A stretch of 64,000 nt of DNA from Harmonia axyridis. Lineage: Eukaryota; Arthropoda; Insecta; Coleoptera; Coccinellidae. Under the pieces are notes generated by a model that was not told where the DNA came from, did no database searches, and worked only from the letters and a program-made list of their open reading frames with translations. The position numbers and the translations under genes are program-made. Numbering within the stretch: the first letter of the stretch is position 1; every line of letters begins with the position of its first letter. This document shows, one piece after another, positions 32,560 through 43,600 of this stretch. The stretch is from positions 8,866,001 through 8,930,000 of the forward strand of contig NC_059502.1 of NCBI RefSeq assembly GCF_914767665.1. Reading direction: 5' to 3'.

Positions 32560-32885
32560 TTGGGACGCCACTGGTTCATACTAGATCTATACTCCAAACG
32601 TATTCTAAACATACTGGTCAGACTAGCATTCTATCACTCTTTCAGTGGCTTTCAGGCAGAGATACTTGCAATAGAAAGATGTGTGGATATTAACCTAGTA
32701 AGAAACAATCAGAAATGTGATATAGCGATACATTCTGACAGGTTGCTATCAAAGCATTGAGCTCGCATTTCATCGATTGGTTTTGGAGTATCCAAGAAAA
32801 CTAAACGCAATAGGCAAGAAAAACAAAGTCATTTTAGTCTGGATTCCCGGTTGAGATTAAGATTTAATTAAGGAGGTTCCGTTTC
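32560..32885 (+). pseudogene. Non-LTR retrotransposon RNase H, first half
   Basis: Plus frames read FQAEILAIERCVDINLVRNN, then CDIAIHSD (an RNase H active-site strand) and, after a shift, VILVWIPG, where RNase H continues into its last catalytic motif. It stops there. The continuation is on the other strand at 33475-32943. Confidence 0.7.
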
Positions 32886-32942
32886 ACTGCGACCTTATGG
32901 TCTATTGTGCCCCCATCAGAGCTATTATCTCCATAACGTGAT

Positions 32943-33475
32943 CTACAGCTCGCCTTCCAGTTCCAGAGTCCTAATGAACTCCAGTATCTGGGATGGCTCC
33001 AAGGAGGCTACTTCCCCACTTCTACAAGTTTCTTGTCCAAAGCAGATTTTGCGTTGGCTAGTGATGGTAAGGCATTCCATCACCAGGTGATCCTCCCCAC
33101 AGCATCTGCACTCGTCATTTTCTGCTAGACCCATTCTCATGAGATGCTTCCTAAGGCGACAATGCCCTTTGAGGAATCCAGTTAGGAGGTTTGGTATATT
33201 GTTACCAAGATCCAGGTACTTGTTGGATCCTGCAGTGTCAAAGTTTTGAAGAAACTTATTGGAATGATCCAAACCAGGAAGATTCCACCAAAGTGTTTCT
33301 CTTTCGGTTTTTACCTCCTCCTGAAACTCTTTCTTGTAGGTATATTTACCTTTACCACATGAAGGGGCCGATGAAAGGAGTTTGTGCTCCTTTTCTGACA
33401 AGTGTGTTGGCCTCTTTATTACCTTTAATTCCCGAGTGGCCGGAAACCCTAAATAAACAGAGCTTATGGCCATTA
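32943..33475 (-). pseudogene. Non-LTR retrotransposon RNase H end and C-terminal tail
   Basis: Near 33440 a minus frame gives VSGHSGIKGNKEANTLVRKG, the last RNase H motif. After a shift the 176-codon frame gives LLTGFLKGHCRLRKHLMRMG followed by CRCCGEDHLVMECL, the cysteine-rich C-terminus of jockey-like insect elements. It continues the plus-strand half at 32560-32885 but lies inverted beside it. Confidence 0.8.
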
Positions 33476-34226
33476 GAGACCGATTTGCGACAACTCGATA
33501 TTTGGCTGATGAGTGCCTAGGAGAACAAGGCCATCCTATAACAGGTTTACCGCCGGATAAGGTCTTTTGGACAGCAGCATTATCGACCCCATTTGTGTTA
33601 CCTCTGGCGGTTGAGCAACGTCGTCAGCGATTACAGTGGTGCAGAGAACGTCAACATTGGAATGTGAAATGGCATCAGGTTGTCTTTTCTGATGAATTTT
33701 GATTCTCCTTGAGTGCAAATGATGGCCAAAGAAGGGTTAGACGACGTCTGGGAGAAAGACGTGAACCTTAGTTTGATGTTGAGCGTCATGTACACCGGAC
33801 AGTAGGCGTCATGGTATGAGGTGCTTAATTCGAGGTAACATGACAGCGCTGCGTTACCTCCAAGAAATAGTGGAGTCATATGTTCTCCCTTGCCTAAACC
33901 GGCTCGAGAATCCAGTATTTCAGCAAGATAATGCCCAACCTCATGTTGCCAGAGTTAGTTTAAACTTTTTCGAAGTGACCCATGTGAATCTTTTGCCATG
34001 GCCGCCCAGATCCCCCGATCTTTCGGCCATAGAACATGTTTGGGACATCATGGGTAGAAGGCTTGGAAATTTACCCAAGCCCCCACGGACTTCGGCGGCT
34101 CTGAGACAAGAAGTACAGGCTGCATGGGATAGTATCCCTCAAGAAGAAATAGACCATCTTATTGCATCAATGCCGAGACGTGTTGGGGGGTGTATAAATA
34201 ATCGCGGTGGACAAACACATTATTAA
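33466..34226 (+). pseudogene. Tc1-like transposase
   Basis: It reads TGLPPDKVFWTAALSTPF and WHQVVFSDEF with the first Asp (about 33690). After stops it continues from 33816 with NPVFQQDNAQPHVARVSLNF (second Asp) and WPPRSPDLSAIEHVWDIMGR (third, Glu), ending GGCINNRGGQTHY. At least three stops or shifts lie between 33700 and 33820. The C-terminal half (33816-34226) is still an open 136-codon frame. It abuts the retroelement fragment. Confidence 0.9.
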
Positions 34227-34229
34227 CAA

Positions 34230-35115
34230 ATTTATTGGAAAAATTGTAAACCCTTCGTTTTTTTTCCCAAATTTCAATCATTTACACCTTGCCATATTAT
34301 CTATATTTTACCAAAAAAAAATGTAAAATTTAAACATCTCCTTTTGGGTGATGAAGTTTCTTTTTCTGTTTCATAATCGAAATCTGTCCTATCAAAGAAA
34401 GGATAGGTACTAAACTTTTCGTTGTGGAACGATTCTAGACTAACGATATCGGAATTCAACACCAAACAAGGGAATTCGGCGAAAATCATATTGTCATTCT
34501 GTCATATTTTCAACACTTTGGCATATCAGGCGATAAATCCACTCAACCCATTTCAACATTTTCAACCACCCACTAAGTCGTCGAGTATGCCACTCGTAGT
34601 TGGCCATGAATGATAAACATTCTCACCAATGTGCGAATTATAATAATAATAATATATCGAATATGCATCGCTAATAGTGACCTTGGCGGTGATCCTCAAG
34701 TCCGCCATAAAAAATCATTTTAGGGAAGGTTATTATGAAAGAGCATTCGCAAACACTCGATATGAGCATTTATATTCCAGATGGAAAAAGCCTGTGAGTG
34801 TGTGTGTCATTGTGAACCATTTCTATTTTTGCGCTGACATTGACTTCACCGATCCACAGGTTTGTATTTTCCGAGTTTGTAGATATTCATCGATTCGATT
34901 CAGGATCTAGGAAGAATATGATTTGAAAATTAATGAGGAATGGAAATTTTTCCATGGAATTTTCGAATGGAACCATTCATGTACACTGCACAGGATGGGC
35001 TAAATTGGACACTTTTGAATGAGAAGTATTTCTATACTAGATAGAGGAAAACTGTTGTCAGTGTCTGAGGCTTATTTTCATGAGAAACTCATTGGCGAGA
35101 ACTGCAACTCCATAG
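34230..35115. other. No feature recognised
   Basis: AT-rich. A 77-codon plus frame at 34677-34910 (MTLAVILKSAIKNHFREGYY) has no recognised family. Confidence 0.5.
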
Positions 35116-35117
35116 CT

Positions 35118-35801
35118 ATCACCGTTAGTTAATTACAGGGTGTTTTTAGAAAATGTTCATTTTCGAAATATTGCTTCTGTTGAAAATTTTTCATTTCTGT
35201 AAAAACATTCTTGTAGCAACTTTTTACGAAGAATTCAATGACATTAATTGAATTTTCAGCAAACTGATGTTTCATGAGATATCTCTATGAATTTTTTTTC
35301 AAATGGGACATCCTGTAATATTTCTAATATTTCGATAGAGATGAAAATTACCATTCTAAAAATATTGCAAACTTGATATTTTTCTGAAGTCATGTTCGAT
35401 GTCTCAATAGGTGACGGGCTAGGTCTTCTATGGACTTTTACCTTTGGGGAAGATTAAAAGATATAATCTTCCCCATAGACGTAAGGTCAGGTGACATAGC
35501 CGGCCATCAGTTGATACTTGGAACATGACTTCAGAAAAAAGTTCTAATATGTTATATCTTTGGAATGGTAATTTTCATCTCCATGTAAAAATGTAGGAAT
35601 ATACAGGGTGTCCCATTTGAAAAAAGAATTTCATAGCAATATCTCATGAAATATAAGTTTGCGAAAAATTCGATTGAAGTCATTGAATTCTACGTAAAAA
35701 GTTGCCACAAGAATGTTTTTACAGAAATGAAAAATTCTCAACAGAAAGAAAGTAAAAAATTTCGAAATTGAACACACCCTGTAACTATGACTAACCGGTG
35801 A
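35118..35801. repeat. 680-bp foldback element with ACAGGGTGT ends
   Basis: The left arm (35118-35418) and right arm (35505-35801) are inverted copies. Landmarks include TTACAGGGTGT / ACACCCTGTAA at the ends, TTTCATGAGATATCT / ATATCTCATGAAAT and GAAGTCATGTTC / GAACATGACTTC. The apex carries a hairpin of GGGGAAGATTA / TAATCTTCCCC (35452-35480). Around the apex, codons for SMDFYLWGRLK (left) and WPAMSPDLTSMG (read inversely from the right) are visible, the third-acidic-residue region of a mariner-like transposase. Confidence 0.8.
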
Positions 35802-38800
35802 CAACAAATTAAACGATCTCTTATCAGGACTAAAAGAAAAAAAATCACTTTTTTTGATATTCCTCTTAAATTTTTATTAATTCTGATCACGCTATCAGTT
35901 TCTGTTTTTTCTTTTTCTATGTTCCTGTATTTGCAATCACTGTGATATTTTGAAATGGGTCTTAAATTGCCATTCTACATCCAATTGCAAAATTCAATCT
36001 CAATCAAATCTGCAGTTTTGAAAACAACAGGAAAACGAAAACTTAGTTTTCGAATTTTGCGAATTCAAATGGGGCATTCAAGATCCGGACCTACCCTGAA
36101 TATTTAAAGTTTCTAGGTCCTTACGTTCGGAAGTTATCATAAACGGTCATGTAAACGGTCGGACAGACCAAATCGAATTTAAGTGAGTCGAGCCTTATCG
36201 TTTAAGACCTCGCGGCTCAAATTTTGAAAATTACAAACATTGTAACGAAATAATAGATGAAAAGAATATCTGTATTGGAATAATAACTGGAAAAACTACC
36301 TAGACCTCTAATTTGCATTACACCTATGAACAGAAGACCTTTTTGAGCGATATCAAAAAAGCAACAATAACAAGACAATAATGACAAAGTTGGAATTGAT
36401 TCCTAATTGAGAGGAAATAATCAAAGTTCAGCTTAAATGTCATCAGAGCAAAAAAAACCGTCACATTACTTGTTGCATACCAAATATTTACGAGACTGTA
36501 ATCGGTACTTAAGGTAGGCACTTTGATGTTAATGAAATTCCCCCAATTAAGCTTGTAAACAAGGAGATTAAGACCTCATAATCAATTAGTACATTCTCCC
36601 ATTCAACTCCTTATCATCTCACCTTTATCACTTGACGTTGCCAAATCGGATTTTTCGTCCCAAATCAGTAGAAATCAGGAAATCAGCAACACTGCACCGC
36701 GTATGTCACATGACGTAGGAACCAACAAATGCCACTACCGATCAAAAAGCTACCGATACCGATTCTGGCTGAAACAATTCGAATACTGACTCATTTATTG
36801 TACATTATCCGAGATTTAGTAGAGATGTAGTAGGCTGTGAGATATCCGTATATGCACAGATCGCTGGATAGATTGCTGCTGTACAACTTGCCCGCTAGTT
36901 TCTATAGATACGTATTGTAAAATGATTCGAATCCAAAGGTTACAATCATCATTCGTTCAGTATTTCAAGAACGCGTCCTTTTAGAGTTATTAAAATGGGA
37001 AATTTTCTTTGTGGTGTTTCCTGAATGGGATTAAGAGTGGGACACATTTATTGTCCCCTGATCGAGTTGGCTGAGCGCTTCTCGAAGAGGTTCTATATCA
37101 ACGCTGCATTTTCATATTGTGGTTTATTGTTTTTTCGAGCCAGAATACCTAAACTCATATAAAATGGAATATTTTCTTATTAGTAGTAAAACTTTGACAT
37201 ATTAGGGCAAGAATTTTTGTATGCTTCGAACGAAACATGCTATATAACGATATATATTTTGAAAAAATCACTAAATCCCAAAAAGTACATTTCTGTGGTT
37301 ACTAGTTTTGTAGCTGCTAAGATGAAAAAAATGTTGACAATTTACGATATAATTTTGACATTAAAATGACACTTCAAAACTCTTTGACATTTTGAAACGT
37401 TTTATTCTTATTATTATAACTAGTTACTAGTTAGTTTATTTTATTAGTTTATTTATTAATTGCGATAAATGCAGAATAACTGTAGGAAAAAACAACTTGA
37501 ACTACCTCTTTATTGTAATTGAATTTGATGCACTACGTATTATGAATATTTATAAATTTATTCGATTCAAATATCTATTCATGAAGATCAATAGCACAAT
37601 TTGGACCATAAATGGTATTGAACCCTGCTGACGCTAAAGTTTTCTGTTTAGGATCAATTTGTGTATTTTCCATGTAATTTAGACAAGGATATTTGTAACA
37701 ATCTTCTGTTTATAGAATTCTTGACATAACCTTCAGGAACTATATTAGACTTTCATCCCCCAGATTGCTTGATTATCAATAAATCAGCCCCAGAATCAAC
37801 AAATAGAGTAGTCATCCACCACTGAAAACAGTGACCAGTATACAAACCAGGATTTGGCAACTGATTGATCCTTTTTGACAAATTCCTAAATCTATCAAGC
37901 TATAGGATGCACTCCACATGTCTCATTCAAAATGGTCTATAAATTTCCAGATGGAATACCCACTGAACTTGAATTAGATGTTAGCAAATGTATGACACTA
38001 TACAACCTTCTTTGAACAAGTGGTATCAGAGCTATAACACCAAAAAATCAAAAGTATTTGCGAAGGAACCAAAGAAACAGCAAAAAATCTTGAAATTTTG
38101 TAAGCAAAGCATTTCAACACTGCATGAAAACTGTTGAATTACCAGTTAATAAATTAGGAATCTTGCATTTTTGCGATGTAGCCTGAAATAATAGTTACTT
38201 TAATATTGATAATAATTATTGGAGTCCCAAAGTTCATTGAATATTTTATTTTCCTATTGAATTTCTGTCAACACCTTTTTGTCTGGCAGTGATAATCATG
38301 ATTGCTGAAATTATATCATTTTAAGTATTGTTGTTATTGTATTGCATTCCATTTTTTTATTTTTTATTTATTTTGTTGATTAGGAAATTTCCTTTACTTT
38401 TGAAATGAGTAGTGAATTCTCTGTATGGGGCATCTGACTTTTTAATTGATATTTAATTTCGACTCGACTTTTTAATTCGAAAACCTTATTAATAGTTTAA
38501 TTTGAGTTGAAAAATATGTTGAAATCATCTCTCATAATCAATGGTATTTAGTATAAATCTTCTCTCTTCTTCAATTTTTCAATCGATTATAAAATTGGAG
38601 CTGATATTTATTTTAATGAAAGACAAGACCAAAATCCCATTTTACCGTAAATAAAAACCACCCTCATGAACGGCACACCCTGTAGATTTTTTGCAGAACG
38701 TCCAAAGAGAGCTGAATGAATTGTTATGGAGGAAATTCGTCATGATTATCATGTCCCGGAAATGTCATTCCTCACAGGATCTATTTATAAATTTGTGGGA

Positions 38801-39160
38801 GATTCAAGATGTTCCTGATGTATTGTAGTATTTTCCGAACCATTTAACTTTCCGTTTCATTTAAACATGGCAACATCTCTAAGGAGCCCTTTTAATTCCA
38901 ACAGAGAGCTATTTTATCCACCAGAAAAAAAATGCTACCCGTTAAATTCGCGTACTGTGGGCTCCCTTTTAACAATGCAGAACGAGAAGAAAAGTTTGTT
39001 AGATTCACTTGAAAGTTTACAGAGTAAAACAACGGTAGTTCCGTGAAAACGATTCTCGAACTAGATGACGCCACGGTCGATTTTTTCGAAGGTGGAAGGT
39101 CAAAATCTTATGTCATAGTAATACAGGCCCAGTATAAGAAATTTTCTTTATAATTCAACT
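35802..39160. other. Long stretch without a recognised gene
   Basis: AT-rich. Around 37600-38170 weak protein-like text (MVYKFPDGIPTELELDVSK near 37929) suggests an old, stop-ridden coding remnant of unknown type. GCACACCCTGTAG at about 38668 is another ACAGGGTGT-type end. No other structure is seen. Confidence 0.4.
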
Positions 39161-39164
39161 GGTA

Positions 39165-40091
39165 TCGTGTGTTTTTTTCGAGGTATATAACTTTAAGTTG
39201 GCATTACTGTTCAAGATAGCGACCGATTTGACAGCTGTCAAGTGATTTATTCTCAGTTTGGTTTGGCAATTCATCATGAATAGACTCACTCCTGAACAAC
39301 ACTTGTAAATAGTGCAATTTCATTTCGAAAATAATGGTTCTGTGCGGAATACGTATCGCGCACTACGTCCATTAGCGATGAAGCGCACTTCTGGTTGAAT
39401 GGCTACGTCAACAAACAAAACTGCCGCATTTGGAGTGAAACTAATCCTCAAATGTATTTCGAAACACCGTTACATCCAGAAAAACTGACTGTTTGGTGCG
39501 CTTTATGGGCTGGTGGAATCATTGGTCCGTACTTCTTCAAAAACGATGATGGCCAGAACGTTATAGTCAATGGTGATCGGTATAGAGCCATGATTACTAA
39601 CTTTTTCATTCCTGAATTGAACAACAATGATGTCCAGGAGCTGTGGTACCAACAAGACGGCGCAACATGTCACACAGTTCGTGCCACAATCGATTTATTG
39701 AAAGACACGTTTGGTGACCGCCTAATTTCACGTTTTGGACCTGTGAATTGGCCTCCAAGATCTTGTGACTTAACACCGCTAGACTACTTTCTGTGGGGCT
39801 ATGTAAAGTCATTGGTCTATGCGGATAAGCCACAAACCCTTGACCATTTGGAAGACAACATTCACCGTGTTATTGCCGGTATACGGCCACAAATGTTGGA
39901 AAAAGTCATCGAAAATTGGACGTCCAGATTGGACTACATTTGAGCCAGCCGTGACGGTCATATGCCAGAAATCATACTCAAAATGTAATGCCACAAGATT
40001 ATCTTGCGGATAAATAAAATTCATGTCAATCGAATAATCCATCGTTGTTTTATTGCAATTGAAAGTTCTATAGCTCTAAAAAAACACCCTT
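39165..40091 (+). mobile_element. Mariner-type 0.93-kb element, copy B
   Basis: TA flanks both ends (39163-39164, 40092-40093). The inverted ends are CGTGTGTTTTTTTCGAGG and, inversely, GGGTGTTTTTTTAGAGC. The N-terminal piece MNRLTPEQHL is followed by TAA at codon 11 and the same internal deletion as all other copies. The catalytic frame 39395-39943 covers WLNGYVNKQNCRIW to WTSRLDYI and keeps QQDGATCH and SCDLTPLDYFLW. Confidence 0.92.
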
Positions 40092-40446
40092 TACTTCTTT
40101 AGAACTCTTTAGTTCGTGCAACTTTCGAAAGAGGACTTGTTTTGAATAGGTATAATATAGATATTTTTCTTTAGAAGGCACTGATGATGAACCTTCAAAT
40201 TGACTTTGAACTTAGTTATCCTACTTTATTCTAATCTTTACAGAATATTACGATGAATTAACTGATGTGATAATTATTTTCGGTTTAGAAAATAATCAGT
40301 GTTATTAATTCAGTCTGGTCCAGTGACCACTTCAGTATTATTACGAGCAATATAAATAAATAAAAACTAACAAATTCACAATGGATTCATTACGAAACAT
40401 CTATACAGTGATTCTAAATTACATGCATGTAAGTGTATAGGAAACA

Positions 40447-40676
40447 CTAGGAAATTTCTTCCAGACTTATGAGACTAGTAGCAGCATTTTCTACAGTCAA
40501 GACACTCTCAATTTCGGTTATGCCCATGCGTTTTGTGTTCCAGATTTCGTATAGTGAAGGATGGGTTGGCAGCTTCCTGATATCGACGTTCAATTTCTCG
40601 ACATTTTCCATTAGCAGCTTTGGTTTGTTTGATAAATGAGGCAGTGAAAGATGCATGGTCATTTTCAGTCCTGTCC
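40447..40676 (-). CDS. Arginine-kinase-like gene, exon 5
   Basis: Acceptor ACTTATAG before 40676, stop TAG at 40449-40447. Starts with GTGLKMTMHLSLPHLSNKPK, corresponding to the strand with Arg280 (Lys here), then the shortened substrate loop IRKLPTHPSLYEIWNTKRMG. Confidence 0.9.
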
Positions 40677-43600
40677 CTATAAGTTCAAGAAATTTGGAGT
40701 TAATCGATTTTTTCCCGATAAAAATTGAGTCATTCCGTAAAGAAGCTAAATTTGTTCAACAGGGTGGTCACCTATCCACATACTGACCCCGCCCGACACT
40801 GCTTCATTTCCATATCGGAAAATTTTCATTTCCTTTTTCCGCGGGATGGCTTTCCAGGCTGACTTCCTCGTTTTCTATCAAGAACCTAAATCCTCCAATA
40901 CAGGAAAAATGACAAGCGAATCACAAAAACGTACCCATGTCGGAGGGACAAAAAGTCACATATCCCATCCGTGAGCTCTTGATGAAATTCAGATCTCGCT
41001 GTAGCTTCAGCATCGCCGTCATTATTCTCTCGTACGTCCTCCTGATATTTCCGCCATGTTCCATGGATATTACTTTCAGATGATCACGTGGATTGATCTG
41101 CACGATGAAATCCTCGTCGGCATTCATATAAATTCCTCTGCCGTGTGGCCATTGCCTGGGAAGAAGAAGAAACTGTCAGTTCTTTTTCTTGTCACAAGTT
41201 CTCCACTGAAAACAATCGGGGGTTCTTAGCGCCTCGGAGTAATGAACATAGATAGAGGGAGCATATGTCATTTTCAATAAGCAAATTTTGTCCCCAACAT
41301 GAACTATCAAATTTGACATGAAGCGCACGGAAATGAAAACATATCAGTGATTCGATATTTCACTCAATTCGCGAGTTTCTCCACAAAGAACGCACTTCTT
41401 ATGTACCATAGTGAATGAACGTTTCTTATTAACTCAAAATATATTGACATAAATACCTAATATATCAGAAATTCAGAAAACAAACTTCAAACGCGCAAAC
41501 GACGTGAAACAACCGATGACACTAGGAGAGCAAAAGTTGCCAAACCTTGGATTTCAGCAGGTAAATACAGAAAATAATAAATACTGCTTATTACAAATTC
41601 GACAATTAGGAAAAATATCGGATTCCAAATATTCAAATTTGCATATTCAATCGGGAATCACTCAAAAAAAATATTTCATTCAGTATATTATACATTCATA
41701 ACGATATAGTAAAATTGTGTATTCGAAAATATATGACAATCCGACAACGTAATCTAACCATGTTGGGGACATGTAAAAATTGCGTATACGCCCTCTAACT
41801 ATGTTTATTACCTACTCTGAGGTGCCTACCTAGTTTTTTCAGTGCAAGTTTTAGTAAATTGATGCGTAATTTTGAACAAATAAAAAGTTCTAAGTTATAC
41901 ATAATTTTGCCTTCCATCCTTCAATTGTAAGTAGATCTGATTACCATGATTTTATGATCACTCTGTGGTAGATATTTAACCATTTCAAGCAAAACACATC
42001 CATTCAAAGTGAAAAAAAATGAAACGAAGAATTTATGAAAATAAATAATTACTGATCAATATTCATATTCAATGTCTCTCCAATGTGTATGACTAAATGA
42101 ATGAACATTGAAAAAATTGAAATTTGTAATATCTTTTGAGTGGACTAGTGCTGCACCCCAAGTTAATTGATAAGTTGTATTTTTCTCATTACGTCCCTGC
42201 AAACATTCAATTATCCAGTTTCCCCAAATGATCCAATAATAATTTCAGAGAACAGAATGATCCCCGGTCCGAGTATTACATACAACCCTGATATCGCATT
42301 CCCTAATGAAATCCCTGGATCAAGGCTCTCACCTGTAAGCACCTCCAGCTTCTAAGTACTTGTCCTTATTGTCGAAGAGAATGAATTTCTCCTTGAGCTG
42401 TTTTTTTCTATTTTCCGTCATCTCGGAGACCTTCTCGTATTGTCCGTCGAAGTCTCCTGGCGATTAGACAATTTGGGGATTAATGAAAGGAGTTAATTTG
42501 AGGTTATGAACCTCGCTGATGGCGAGTGACGTTTAGAAGTTAGGTTAATGTATCAGAGACATCCGGTTTTCCTCGATTTGTGAGGATAGCTGTTACCTAA
42601 ATTTCGTATCTACTTTTTTACCCAAAGATGATATGGAGTTCAAAAAGAAGGGGTATACCTTTTTCTGTCTATAAAACGTGAATCTTTGAAGGACATATTG
42701 ATGGGAATGCAAGATGATCAAAGAGTACAGGATCCATCAAGAACTGGTCACTCCCACAAATATAGATGAACAACAAACCTGTATCAGTTTACCAACTTCT
42801 TGAAGGAAATATTAAAGTGGATATTTGTAAAAAAAGAAGTGGATGCCCCTTACCCAAAGAATGCATCCCTTTATAGACACAACAAGTCAAGGAGGAGAAG
42901 GTCCATCTTGTCCTCATATTAAAAGAAGAAAAGTTAAGCCTGTTCCAGATGCTTTTCACCGGTAACTACGACGAAAGATGCTAATAAAACAAAACTATCA
43001 ACGACAATTCGACGCAATAAGTTAGGAATATCAACATCAGAAACTACCTAGCAGACCAGATCTCTTCTGCTTTGAGACTACTTGCTGAAATAGATTGGAC
43101 TAAATGTAGCGATCGATTGGCTAGACATCAGCTTTTCAAATCTGTGACCAAATTAAGATCTTCTAGATCCTGATCAACAACAGCCAGGTCTACCATATTG
43201 GCAAATCTAGGCCTAGGATATCCTGAGGATTTGCAAACTTTTTGGCCAGAAGTGTGTTCTTGGGACCTTGGGTTATACAGTTCGCAAACTCTGAAATTTA
43301 GACATAAGAACAGCTGAACTTATGCTCTGTAAATTTCCAGGTGTCTTTATGTCTAATTTTCAGAGTCTGCAGGCCCTTATGGTACAAAAGGGCATCCTGA
43401 CAATCCTTTATAAGCTGTCCCACATTAATTGACTTGAAGCTCAACTTATGACACCTCCATGGGCTTCTTTGTGAATGACGGTGTTCCTGACCTTCAATTG
43501 CTGAACTGATGGATAGAAGTCTAAGCCCACAGAAGTGTTCAGGATCAGCAGGTGGTACCCTGTGCATGGTCTGACTATCCTTTTCAATGTGCATCTCGTT

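Noticed and set aside
33191..33520. 109-codon plus-strand frame
   Set aside because: Antisense of the non-LTR C-terminal tail, whose minus-strand frame has clear family motifs.
40935..42456. First reading of the arginine-kinase-like protein as lacking its catalytic cysteine (Tyr in AYRQWP)
   Set aside because: The Cys before the xWPxGRGI motif is not the reactive one. The reactive Cys is in the CPxxxGT motif, which is intact; the real losses are the two glutamates.
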